From positions 79,996-143,995 of the forward strand of contig WYBT01000044.1 of the NCBI GenBank assembly GCA_011525785.1: a stretch of 64,000 nucleotides of DNA, given 5' to 3'. A model generated the notes under the pieces. It had not been told where the DNA came from and ran no database searches. It was given only the letters and a program-made list of their open reading frames with translations. Positions 45,991 to 54,166 of the stretch are shown here, in pieces; the first letter of the stretch is position 1, and each line of letters starts with the position of its first letter. The stretch is from Planctomycetaceae bacterium. GTDB taxonomy: Bacteria > Planctomycetota > UBA1135 > GCA-002686595. The translations under genes were made by a program, and so were the position numbers.

Positions 45991-48780
45991 ATGTCCGGCT
46001 CACTCATCGCGTACGACAAGGACCTGCCCGAGATACCGGGCCGCAGGCCGTGGGAGCCGCCGACGTCGTTCCTGGTCAAGGACGACTCCGACCCGACCGG
46101 CTGGAGCGTAGACAAGTCCGGCAGACGCGCGAGCCGCCTGATGCTCGTGCCGCGCATCCGTGCGGCCGTCGACGAGTGGCGCAGGAATGGCTACCCCGGT
46201 GCGTCCGAAGTCACGCGACGCCTCTTCGCGTACTGGTTCGAGGAGGACCACGAGGTCTCCGGGTTCAGCGTGCCGTTCCGTTACTACTTCTGCCAGCGCG
46301 AGGCCATCGAGACGCTCGTGTGGCTCGTCGAAGTCGCGGGCACGAAGGACTCAAGGAAGCTCATCGAGGCGTACGCGACAAGGTTCCAGAAAGACCTCCT
46401 GTCACAGAACATCGAGTTCCAAACGACGATGGACGGGAAACGGCAGATCCGTCGATACGTCCCGGAGCTTGAGAAGGAGGGCCTCCAGGATCTGCCGCTC
46501 GAAGACCTTCGTCGGTACGCCTTCAAGATGGCGACGGGATCGGGCAAGACTTGGTGTGCCGCGATGGCGATCGTCTGGTCGCGCTTCCACAAGCTGCTCG
46601 TGTCCGGCTCGGAGATGTCGACGAACGTCCTGATTGTCGCCCCAAACGTGATCGTCTATCAGCGCCTGGAGCGCGACTTCGCCAACAACCAGGTCTTCAA
46701 GGATCTCCCGCTTGTCCCGCCCGAATGGCGGGGCTCGTTCTCGCAGAAGGTGATCCTGCGGGGCGAAGCCACCGAGCCCGACCCCTCCGGCAACCTGTTC
46801 CTCTGCAACATCCAGCAGCTCTACGAGTCGCTGGACCAGACGTGGACGCCGCAGAACGCAGTCGAGGCGATGCTCGGCCCGAAGCCGTCGCAGGATCTCG
46901 CCGCGTCCGGCCAGCGGTCCATGCTCGAACGGGTGAAGTCGCTCAAGGACCTGATCGTCATCAACGACGAGGCGCACCACGTTCACGAGGACGAGCTTGC
47001 GTGGAACAAGTCGCTGCTCGCGATCAACGAGGCGCTGCCGAACGGCCTTGCGCTCTGGCTCGACTTCTCGGCGACGCCGAAGGACCAAGGCGGGATGTAC
47101 TTCCCCTGGACGGTCTGCGACTACCCGCTGGCCCAGGCCGTCGAAGATCGGATCGTCAAGTCGCCGATCATCGTCACGAAGGAGGACGACCCCAAGCAGC
47201 CCACCGAGGACCCGGAGGGTGTCACGGCCGACACGGCGGCCGAGAAGTACGGGTACTGGATTCGCGCGGCCGTCACGCGCTGGCACGAGCACTGGAAGGT
47301 GTTCTCGCAGCTCGACCGCAAACCCGTCCTCTTCGTGATGGCCGAGAAGAACGCCTACGCGGACGCGCTCGGCGCGTACCTGTGGAAGACCGCCGAGTTC
47401 GGCTTCAAGGAGGACGAGGTCCTCGTCATCCACACCGACTCAGAAGGCGACATCTCGAAGAAGGACTTAGATCGAGCCCGCGAGGTCGCGCGGGACATCG
47501 ACAAGCCGAAGAACAAGATCAAGGCCATCGTCAGCGTGATGATGCTGCGCGAGGGCTGGGACGTGAAGAACGTCACCGTCGTGCTCGGCCTGCGCCCCTT
47601 CACGGCGAAGGCGGAGATCCTGCCGGAGCAGGTCATCGGACGCGGTCTGCGCTTGATGACCGATGTCAGCCCGGACCGGACCCAGACGCTGGAGGTGTTG
47701 GGCACGCGCAACCTCCTCAAGGTGCTGCGCTCCCAGCTCGAAGCCGAAGGCGTCGGCGTGACGACGACGAAGACGGACCCGCCGCCCCCGATCATCGTCC
47801 AGCCGTTGCAGGAGCGCCTCTCCTACGACATCGCCATCCCGATCACGAAGCCGCGTCTCGTTCACGACATTCGCAAGCTCTCCGAGCTGGACGTTGGGAG
47901 CCTCGATGCGATCTACGAGCAGACGGACCTTGCCGAGCAGTTCCGGCTGACTTTGCGGATGGAGTTTGGGACCACGGGCACAGAGGTTCACCAGGCCGAC
48001 ATCGCGGGCGGCGACCGCCCTCCCTCGCAGGCGCTGCTGGCTTCGATCACGAACAAAGTCATCGACCGTGCGAAGCTCCCCAACCGATTCGCGGAGTTGT
48101 ATCCCGCCGTGCGGTCGTACGTCGTTACGCGGTGCTTCGGGCGCGATGTCGATGTCGAGGACGACATCGTGCGCTCCCACCTCGCGCGGCCCGACCTGCA
48201 GGAGGGCATAGCCAAGTACCTCGCGCGCAGGATCGCGACGCTGACGATCGACAAGCGGTCGATCGAGTTCGAACGTGCCGACTTCCGCCTCTCAGAGACG
48301 AAGCCGTTCAGTTGGCGCCGGAACCTGCTCCCCGCGCCGCTCGTGCTGGCGCACACGGTTTTCAACTACGTTGCCACCTACAACGACTTCGAGCGCAACT
48401 TCGCCGTCTTCTTGAGCCGGGCCAAAGACGTGCTCCGGTTCGCGGCGCTCGGCACGACCGAGCAGGGCGAGTCTGGCACGCAGTTCCGCGTCGACTACCT
48501 CAAGCCGTCTGGCGCCGTTGGCTTCTACCACCCGGACTGGGTCGTCGTGCAGGAGACGCCGCAAGGCCTCGTGCACTGGATCATCGAAACCAAGGGCCGC
48601 GTGTGGGAAGGCACGTTCGCAAAAGACGCGGCGATCCAGGACTGGTGCGAGCGCGTGACGGAGAGCACGGGCACGACGTGGAAGTACGTCCGCGTCAACC
48701 AGTCAGACTTCGAGCGTGGCCGGTGGTCCAAGCTCGCAGACCTGCTGGCATCGCCGAATCTGTTTGGGGAGAAACGCTGA
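45991..48780 (+). CDS. Type III Res-like DEAD/DEAH helicase-endonuclease
   Basis: This is a 929-residue SF2 helicase with C-terminal nuclease. Helicase motifs are MATGSGKTWCAA (Walker A), VINDEAHHVHE (DEAH-like), DFSATPKD (motif III) and MLREGWDVKNVTVVLGLRP, then QVIGRGLRLM (motif VI). The C-terminal region (HPDWVVVQE, then WIIETKGRVWEG) is a PD-(D/E)XK-like endonuclease core. Size and layout match the restriction subunit of type III R-M or BPTD_3080-like systems. It pairs with the methylase located two bases upstream; restriction should require the complex and ATP. The start codon sits immediately after the methylase stop, implying coupling. Confidence 0.92.
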   Translation: MSGSLIAYDKDLPEIPGRRPWEPPTSFLVKDDSDPTGWSVDKSGRRASRLMLVPRIRAAVDEWRRNGYPGASEVTRRLFAYWFEEDHEVSGFSVPFRYYFCQREAIETLVWLVEVAGTKDSRKLIEAYATRFQKDLLSQNIEFQTTMDGKRQIRRYVPELEKEGLQDLPLEDLRRYAFKMATGSGKTWCAAMAIVWSRFHKLLVSGSEMSTNVLIVAPNVIVYQRLERDFANNQVFKDLPLVPPEWRGSFSQKVILRGEATEPDPSGNLFLCNIQQLYESLDQTWTPQNAVEAMLGPKPSQDLAASGQRSMLERVKSLKDLIVINDEAHHVHEDELAWNKSLLAINEALPNGLALWLDFSATPKDQGGMYFPWTVCDYPLAQAVEDRIVKSPIIVTKEDDPKQPTEDPEGVTADTAAEKYGYWIRAAVTRWHEHWKVFSQLDRKPVLFVMAEKNAYADALGAYLWKTAEFGFKEDEVLVIHTDSEGDISKKDLDRAREVARDIDKPKNKIKAIVSVMMLREGWDVKNVTVVLGLRPFTAKAEILPEQVIGRGLRLMTDVSPDRTQTLEVLGTRNLLKVLRSQLEAEGVGVTTTKTDPPPPIIVQPLQERLSYDIAIPITKPRLVHDIRKLSELDVGSLDAIYEQTDLAEQFRLTLRMEFGTTGTEVHQADIAGGDRPPSQALLASITNKVIDRAKLPNRFAELYPAVRSYVVTRCFGRDVDVEDDIVRSHLARPDLQEGIAKYLARRIATLTIDKRSIEFERADFRLSETKPFSWRRNLLPAPLVLAHTVFNYVATYNDFERNFAVFLSRAKDVLRFAALGTTEQGESGTQFRVDYLKPSGAVGFYHPDWVVVQETPQGLVHWIIETKGRVWEGTFAKDAAIQDWCERVTESTGTTWKYVRVNQSDFERGRWSKLADLLASPNLFGEKR

Positions 48781-48801
48781 CAACAACGGGCGGACTCGCA
48801 A

Positions 48802-50781
48802 ATGAAGATCAAGTCGGTGCGCATTCAGAACTTCCGATCGTTCGAGGACGAGACGATCGAGTTCGACGACTACACATGCCTCGTCGGCCCGAACGGCGCT
48901 GGCAAGTCAAACGTGTTGTGCGCGTTGAACGTGTTCTTTCGCGAGGAGTCCGGTTCATCAACCGACCTCACCGAGCTGCAGCGCGAGGACTTCCACAAGG
49001 GCAACACCGACCAGCCTGTCGTTGTCACCGTCACGTTCGGTGACCTGAGCGTGGAAGCCCAAAAGGACTTCGAGAACTACTTCCGTCACGGTGAGTTGGC
49101 GGTGTCGGCAGTGGCGAAGTTCGATGTGAAGACCGGGAAGGCCCCCGTTGTGCAACACGGTCAGCGCAAGGTCATCAAGGACTTCATGCCGTTCTTCGCC
49201 GAAAAGAAGGACGCGACAGAGCCCAAGGATGCGTACGCACAGCTCCGCCTCAAGTACACGGATCTGCCCGAAGCCAAGGCGAAGGCGAAGATTCAGGAGG
49301 CGCTCCGAATCTACGAGGCGGCACATCCCGAACTGACAACGTTGGAGTGGAGCGACGATGAGTTCTACGGGTTCACGAAAGGCAAGAATCGCCTTCGCCC
49401 GTACTTGCAGTGGGTCTATGTCCCGGCCGTGAAGGACGCCATGTCCGAGCACGCCGAAGCGAAGAACACCGCCCTGGCTCGACTGCTGTCGCGGACAGTG
49501 CGGTCACGGGTGAACTTCAGGGAACCGCTCGACGCGCTACGCGAGAAGACCAGCGACGAGTACACCGCCCTTCTCCAAGGTCAGCAGGCCAGCCTCGACG
49601 ACGTCTCGAAGTCGCTGAGCCAGAGGCTTTCGGAGTGGGCGCATCCAGGCGCGCGGTTGAAACTCGAATGGCAGGAAAAGGCCGTGAGCATCGAGGAGCC
49701 GTATGCGCAGATCGTTGCTGGGGAAGGGCACTTCGACGGAAGCCTGCCGCGGTTCGGCCACGGGTTGCAGCGCGCCTACATCGTCGCGTTACTTCAGGAA
49801 CTGGCCCAGTCCAGCGACGCCACGCAGCCGGTCCTGATGCTCGGAATCGAGGAGCCGGAGCTGTATCAGCACCCGCCGCAGTGCCGCCACTTGTCGACGG
49901 TGCTCCAGGAACTTGCCGAGAACGGCGCGCAGGTGATTGCCACAACGCACAGCCCCTTCTTCGTTGCGGGTGACATGTTCGAGAAGGTTCGTCTCGTGCA
50001 GAAGCCGCAGGTGGACTCCGTGTCTGTCGTGAGACAGGTCTCTTCGAAACGGCTTCGCGAACGACTTGCGGAAGTGACGGGGCATGCCTGGGTCGCGAAC
50101 GCGGACGCGGCGCTGGCCAAGCTCCATCAGTCGCTTCAGCCCAGTGTGAACGAGATGTTCTTTGCGCCGCAGTTGGTTCTTTGTGAGGGGCTCGAAGACG
50201 TTGCCTACATCCTCACCTATCTCAGTCTCATGGGCCGCATTCGGGATGCGCGGAGAGTTGGCTGTCACCTCGTGCCCACGGGAGGCAAGAACCACCTGAT
50301 TGTCCCGCTCGCGATCGCAAAGCAGCTTGAGATTCCGACCTTCGTCGTGTTCGACGCTGACTCCCACACCGAGGACAAGGGCGGTCGCCGAGAGAAGCAG
50401 CGGAAGGATAACAGCGCGATCCTGAAGTTATGCGGATACGACGGCGAGGAGCCCCTTCCTGCGGCGACGTTTTGGAAGTGCGACGCAGTGATGTGGACGA
50501 CCGAAATCGGACGGGTCGTATCAGCGGACTTCCAGGCCGATGAGCTTGCCCGATACCGCGAAGCTGCTCGAACTCGCTACGACAACGCAGGCGACCTGGA
50601 GAAGAACTCCCTGTTCATCGCGGAGTGGCTGCACCTCGCGTGGCACAACGGCAAGAAGTCGTCGAGTCTTCTTCGTTTGTGCGAGTCTATTCTCGCACGC
50701 GCCGGACTTCCTGTGACTTCGGCGACTGCAGACGTAGCCCCCAAGCACAAGGCGCCAAAGACAGCTTCCGTAGATATTTAG
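48802..50781 (+). CDS. OLD-family ATPase with TOPRIM nuclease domain
   Basis: This 659-residue protein has an N-terminal ABC-type ATPase interrupted by a long helical segment. MKIKSVRIQNFRSFED opens it, then Walker A VGPNGAGKSNVL. ATPase signature/Walker B come at PRFGHGLQRAYIVALL and LMLGIEEPELYQHPP, and switch at IATTHSPFFV. A C-terminal TOPRIM domain follows: LVLCEGLEDVAYI (Glu) and FVVFDADSHTED (D-x-D). OLD proteins are ATP-regulated DNA nucleases; with a UvrD-like helicase, as here, they form Gabija (GajA-GajB). It follows the Res-like gene by 21 bp and precedes an unknown gene. Confidence 0.92.
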   Translation: MKIKSVRIQNFRSFEDETIEFDDYTCLVGPNGAGKSNVLCALNVFFREESGSSTDLTELQREDFHKGNTDQPVVVTVTFGDLSVEAQKDFENYFRHGELAVSAVAKFDVKTGKAPVVQHGQRKVIKDFMPFFAEKKDATEPKDAYAQLRLKYTDLPEAKAKAKIQEALRIYEAAHPELTTLEWSDDEFYGFTKGKNRLRPYLQWVYVPAVKDAMSEHAEAKNTALARLLSRTVRSRVNFREPLDALREKTSDEYTALLQGQQASLDDVSKSLSQRLSEWAHPGARLKLEWQEKAVSIEEPYAQIVAGEGHFDGSLPRFGHGLQRAYIVALLQELAQSSDATQPVLMLGIEEPELYQHPPQCRHLSTVLQELAENGAQVIATTHSPFFVAGDMFEKVRLVQKPQVDSVSVVRQVSSKRLRERLAEVTGHAWVANADAALAKLHQSLQPSVNEMFFAPQLVLCEGLEDVAYILTYLSLMGRIRDARRVGCHLVPTGGKNHLIVPLAIAKQLEIPTFVVFDADSHTEDKGGRREKQRKDNSAILKLCGYDGEEPLPAATFWKCDAVMWTTEIGRVVSADFQADELARYREAARTRYDNAGDLEKNSLFIAEWLHLAWHNGKKSSSLLRLCESILARAGLPVTSATADVAPKHKAPKTASVDI

Positions 50782-50790
50782 GCATTGACG

Positions 50791-51576
50791 ATGACACAAG
50801 AGATCACCGAGAGCCTGCTGGAGATGCACTATCATCGACCGATGGTGCGCCTTTTCGAGGAGTTTTTCGGAGCGAGGGTGTTCCGCCTCATCAAGCCTTC
50901 GACACGGACCGAGGCGTTTGTCGGGTTCGATCAGGCATGGGTGAAGACCGAACTGTCGCAGGCTCGCTTTGTTGCGGAGCTTCGAAAAGCAATCGACCAA
51001 GGCTCAGCGACTCTCGGAGGTCGGGTTTTTGTGGGTTACTTCTTGCAGTTCAAGCCAGTGGATCGCGTGGCGAAGCGAAGCCAGAAGCTGCCACCGGCAA
51101 TCACGGCTCCCTACCTTCGAGCGGCGATCGATCTCCGCAGGAACAAGTCCACCGGACGCTCGCAGCACGAGACCCTCATCCGCCTTTCAGGAGTTCTCGG
51201 AACGGAGGTCCACTACGCATGCCCTATGCTGCTCGATCCCGATCAAATCTACGACGAACCTGACCTGGATACTCTCCGGCTGGTTCCCGTCAGCTCTGCG
51301 CCAGTCGGCTACACGACGAACCAGTCTCACCATATTGTCTTTCAAGATGAGGCGTCGAACGACTGGTACTGGTGCAGTGAGCCTGTTTCGGCTCGCGTGT
51401 ACGGCCCTCGTGATTGGCTTCAGGCAGCTGCACCTAAGCCCATGACTTCGGCGCAAATGCTCGCGTGGCTCGATGTGGTTGGACAAGCAGTCAATGTCGA
51501 TCGCAAGTCGCGCCAGTTCGTTGAGGATCCGAAGCCCGTACTTCCAAGCGCACTGACGATCCTGGAATTGCGGTGA
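50791..51576 (+). CDS. Unknown protein of the defence run, possible QxK-type nuclease
   Basis: This 261-residue protein (ATG 50791; an in-frame TTG at 50785) has no membrane segment. Near the N-terminus EAFVGFDQAW is followed about 30 residues later by VGYFLQFKPVDRVAK. A D-(30)-Q-x-K spacing occurs in some PD-(D/E)XK nucleases with a QxK variant, but this is a weak inference. The rest is mixed alpha/beta with no motif I recognise. It follows the OLD gene by nine bases and its TGA overlaps the GTG of a small frame that reaches the AbiV-like gene. It is probably part of the same operon. Confidence 0.6.
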   Translation: MTQEITESLLEMHYHRPMVRLFEEFFGARVFRLIKPSTRTEAFVGFDQAWVKTELSQARFVAELRKAIDQGSATLGGRVFVGYFLQFKPVDRVAKRSQKLPPAITAPYLRAAIDLRRNKSTGRSQHETLIRLSGVLGTEVHYACPMLLDPDQIYDEPDLDTLRLVPVSSAPVGYTTNQSHHIVFQDEASNDWYWCSEPVSARVYGPRDWLQAAAPKPMTSAQMLAWLDVVGQAVNVDRKSRQFVEDPKPVLPSALTILELR

Positions 51577-51791
51577 ATCTCCGATCGATGTTCAACTGGA
51601 TCGGTCGCGCCAGTAATTCGATATCGGGAATGCGCAGCTTCAATTGCGATCGAACGCACGCTGCTCCCTCTGTGGACCGTCGTGCGCCGGTGACGCGCGC
51701 TTGGTCTCATTGCATCGTGAATGGTTACTATTGGGGTTGTCATCAGCTTGAGCCTGTGGACAATTTCGCGGGTTCGGAGACGTCGCAATGA
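51573..51791 (+). CDS. Possible small coupled gene between the unknown and AbiV-like genes
   Basis: This 72-residue frame starts with a GTG overlapping the previous TGA (GTGA) and ends with a TGA overlapping the ATG of the AbiV-like gene (ATGA). Both junctions resemble the translational coupling used elsewhere in this operon. The sequence (MNLRSMFNWIGRASN..., including NGYYWGCH) has no recognised domain. It could be a chance frame; the double overlap is the only positive evidence. Confidence 0.3.
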   Translation: MNLRSMFNWIGRASNSISGMRSFNCDRTHAAPSVDRRAPVTRAWSHCIVNGYYWGCHQLEPVDNFAGSETSQ

Positions 51792-52561
51792 ACCCCAATA
51801 CTGCGCATCGCCTCGCTACCGCATCGTTGACTAACGCGCTCGAGTTCGAAGCGCAGGCAAACTTCTGCTTCGACCGTAGGTGGTTCGGACGCGCGTGCTC
51901 GCTCGCGATCCTCGGGCAGGAAGAGGCAGGCAAAGCGATGTACTTCTTCCAGGTTGCAATCGGAGCACTTCGGTTCAAGCCTGATGCCGTCAAAGTGCTT
52001 TTCCGGCGGCACGTGCCGAAGCAGCAGCTTGGCCAGGCACCCGTCTTCGGAGAGTCACTCGCCGGTTGGAGTGTGATGGCAGCCGCGCTGCACACCTCGA
52101 TGGGACGGTTCGTCGATGCGGACGAGTCAAAGCTCGAATCCGCAACTCCGGATGAGATCGAGGCAATGCTCCGACAATCGCTGGACGATTTCGAGCACGC
52201 GCTCGGCAGCGATTCACCTGGCGAAGCCCAGTTTGTTGAGGGGATTCGCAACACCGTGTTTGCGCTCAGGGAGCTCGACTTGGACGGGCTCAAACAGTCC
52301 GGCTTCTACGTGGACTACGACGAGAAGACCGGCGTCGTTTCCACACCAGAGAAGATCGACTCAGCGACGGCGACTGCGCAACTCGAGTGCTTGCGGGAGA
52401 TCGTCGCCGTGCTCACTACGATGCTCAACGCGGTGCCCGCCGGAGCCGTGGACAGATTGCGCGAGTTGCTTCTACCGCTACTGGCGGAGGCAGCGGCCAG
52501 AGGCAAGGCAGCCAACACGATGTCGCTGAAGCCGGAGGGCGAACGTCCGCCCCCCGGCTGA
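51788..52561 (+). CDS. AbiV-like abortive infection protein
   Basis: This 257-residue helical protein has AbiV/HEPN-like features: an N-terminal helix run, the family phrase SLAILGQEEAGKAMYFFQVA (usual form LxILxLEExGKA), and later GLKQSGFYVDYDEKTGVV, a typical AbiV 'LYVD' segment. AbiV halts phage by a toxic response in Lactococcus; here it is assigned by motif only. It closes the rightward cargo run and faces two convergent genes. Base composition is A+T-richer than the host. It may be the suicide arm of the system, or an independent gene. Confidence 0.75.
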   Translation: MNPNTAHRLATASLTNALEFEAQANFCFDRRWFGRACSLAILGQEEAGKAMYFFQVAIGALRFKPDAVKVLFRRHVPKQQLGQAPVFGESLAGWSVMAAALHTSMGRFVDADESKLESATPDEIEAMLRQSLDDFEHALGSDSPGEAQFVEGIRNTVFALRELDLDGLKQSGFYVDYDEKTGVVSTPEKIDSATATAQLECLREIVAVLTTMLNAVPAGAVDRLRELLLPLLAEAAARGKAANTMSLKPEGERPPPG

Positions 52562-52574
52562 GAGCCTCGACCGT

Positions 52575-52823
52575 TCAGTCGTCGTCATCCTCGAGCTGGC
52601 CGTACTGCCAACCTCGGGCCCACTCGGAATGGCCTGGGCTGCCGCGTTGGGTCTGCCCCTCGAAGAATGCTCGATAGCCCCGCTCGAACTCAGTCGGCGG
52701 TGCCTCATGGCTTCGCCGCTGCTGTTCTGCGGAACGCTGAATGAGGGCTAGGAGTTCCGGCGGGAGTAGCCCCGGTGGCTTGATGGGCCCGCGATCGGGC
52801 GAGTCCGGCTCTCTCTGGTTCAT
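52575..52823 (-). CDS. Small acidic-tailed protein of unknown function
   Basis: This 82-residue protein is read from ATG 52823 (MNQREPDSPDRGPIK) with a clear GGAGC site upstream. It contains LPPELLALIQRSAEQQRRSH, then FERGYRAFFEGQTQRGSPGH, and ends in EDDDD. The last part resembles the GxxxFxxG-x-W 'ribosome modulation/phage-small' type segments (EWARGWQYGQLE) seen in many small bacterial proteins, but no family is certain. It follows the 52840-53562 gene on the same strand by 16 bases, so the two are an operon opposing the defence run. Confidence 0.65.
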   Translation of the reverse strand: MNQREPDSPDRGPIKPPGLLPPELLALIQRSAEQQRRSHEAPPTEFERGYRAFFEGQTQRGSPGHSEWARGWQYGQLEDDDD

Positions 52824-52839
52824 GTTGTTGCTCCTGGTG

Positions 52840-53562
52840 TTAGTAGTCCATGTCGAACGGACCGTCGCTCGAATCGAACTCTTCATGTGTGGCGAGCACA
52901 GAGAGCGCCTCGTCGAATCCCTCCACCTCGTGCTCGCGCGTCGGGTCCTCCTCGGCGGCTGCACGCCGGTCTCCGATTACCGTGGAGGCTGACCACCAGT
53001 CGAAGTCGAAGTACTGGAGCTGGAGCGCGTGTAACTGGCCCGCCAGCGTTTCGGGGGCACCCGACTGAGCAAACGCAAAGCCCAACAGGCAAAGCGTTGA
53101 CGCTGCGGCCTTGGAGCGGGAGTGCGCGACGCCCGCGAGATACGAGAGGTCGTGCTCGGAAGCCGACAGCGCCACATCGACCACTGGGCCTGCGTCAGAC
53201 TCGAGCGCGGAGAGCACAGCCGCCTCGTCCTTTCGGCGCAGCGCCGCGAGAAACTCTCTGGCACGCACGTTCCGGTCCGATACTGCTTGGGAGAACGTGG
53301 GCCAGTTGGGGAGTCCATTTTCACGCGCCAGCTCGTCTTGCACGAGCGACAACTTCACGTCCGGCTCCGCTTTGCGCCGTAGCGTGAGTCGCTCACGCGC
53401 GACGCGCTTGTAGTGCTCGATGTGCGGCCGAGGCGGGAGCACGCCCAGCGGCGCGAGCACACTGGCTGCGTATTGGCGCTCCTGAGCGCGGAGCTGAGAC
53501 TGATAGGTCTCGAAGTCGAACGGCTCGCCGGGACGAGGCAACGGGGCAGAGAGGCTACTCAT
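52840..53562 (-). CDS. Unknown acidic protein with ankyrin-leader-like segment
   Basis: This 240-residue protein starts at ATG 53562 behind AGGAAG. Its N-terminal third (HYKRVARERLTLRRK, then VQDELARENGLPNWPTFSQA) resembles the short 'AREyGFpSWP' leader found ahead of ankyrin-repeat proteins, but no clear ankyrin repeats follow. The remainder is helical and very acidic at the C-terminus (DSSDGPFDMDY). I do not recognise the family. With the next small gene it forms the only minus-strand cargo operon, transcribed from the right end. Roles in regulation, immunity or phage interference are equally possible. Confidence 0.65.
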   Translation of the reverse strand: MSSLSAPLPRPGEPFDFETYQSQLRAQERQYAASVLAPLGVLPPRPHIEHYKRVARERLTLRRKAEPDVKLSLVQDELARENGLPNWPTFSQAVSDRNVRAREFLAALRRKDEAAVLSALESDAGPVVDVALSASEHDLSYLAGVAHSRSKAAASTLCLLGFAFAQSGAPETLAGQLHALQLQYFDFDWWSASTVIGDRRAAAEEDPTREHEVEGFDEALSVLATHEEFDSSDGPFDMDY

Positions 53563-54047
53563 CGAAACTTCCTTTCGTGCTTAGGGCCTGGACGGCACCG
53601 CGTTCCGTCGAAGCCCAGGGAAGGAAGAGCGAACCTCCATCAACCAGCTTCTAGTCTCTATCTCGGGGCGGGCAGTGCCCGTTCACCGCGGCGTGTGCGC
53701 AGCCCCGCCTGCGCTAGGGGAATTCTAGGCTTGCGATCGGCGCGGTAGCAACCGGACCCGGTCGGAAGCCCAGTCGAGCCATGGGGCAAGAGCCCCTAAC
53801 TCGCACTTGGCGGCTGAACTGCCGGCGGCATCACCGCTCGCTCCGTCCCCAAGCCGACACGCGGCCTTTCTGGGCGGCTACACCGACTCGACGTGATGTC
53901 GACACGGTCCGCACGCAGACGCCCGTGAGCGCTGGCGATCTCCGGCGAAGGACAACCGGAAGGACAACGAGCCGTGAGACCTGGCGCGGCCGCGAGCACA
54001 ACTCGCGTTCGACACGCGCCTTGTGTCGTCCACTCAGATGAGCGACG
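53563..54047. other. Right-end noncoding region of the element
   Basis: No convincing gene lies in these 485 bp. They contain a short hairpin CGGGC-agt-GCCCG (53669-53681), the promoter side of the minus-strand operon, and the right arm-type site. It is probably the attP-proximal region of the element. Confidence 0.5.
53948..53969 (+). promoter_or_regulatory. Right integrase arm-type site (direct repeat)
   Basis: Two 10-mers, AAGGACAACC and AAGGACAACG, lie 12 bp apart and 78 bp inside attR. The block matches 31521-31542 at 21 of 22 positions in the same orientation, so it likely forms the second arm of attP. Confidence 0.6.
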
Positions 54048-54107
54048 GCGGTTTTGAAAACCGCCAGGGGGCAACTCCTCGAGGGTTCGAATCCTTCCGC
54101 CTCCGCC
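54048..54107 (+). repeat. attR core (60-bp direct repeat, right copy; tRNA-Ser 3' remnant)
   Basis: Identical to 31404-31463. It holds the anticodon, variable and T arms and 3' acceptor strand of tRNA-Ser without the 5' half. The next bases complete GCCA, so this is the chromosomal tRNA 3' end displaced by integration. Confidence 0.92.
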
Positions 54108-54166
54108 ACACGAGGCCCGCGGTGCGGCGCAGCGAGGTCGGCGGCGGCGCTGGCTAGGATGCGGGC

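Larger units (their letters stand above)
31404..54107. mobile_element. Integrated satellite-like element in tRNA-Ser carrying a defence gene set
   Basis: The ends are a perfect 60-bp direct repeat (31404-31463 and 54048-54107) from the 3' part of tRNA-Ser(TGA). A tyrosine integrase lies just inside the left end and points toward it. Matching arm-type sites sit 57 bp inside the left and 78 bp inside the right repeat. An RHH protein, an excisionase-like HTH and a RepA-like ATPase plus iteron-like repeats give it autonomous-looking control and replication. Cargo from 37.1 to 53.6 kb is defence-like. Parts (40.6-43.9 and 48.8-53.5 kb) are visibly more A+T-rich than the host genes. No structural phage, relaxase or conjugation gene is recognised. 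Confidence 0.88.
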
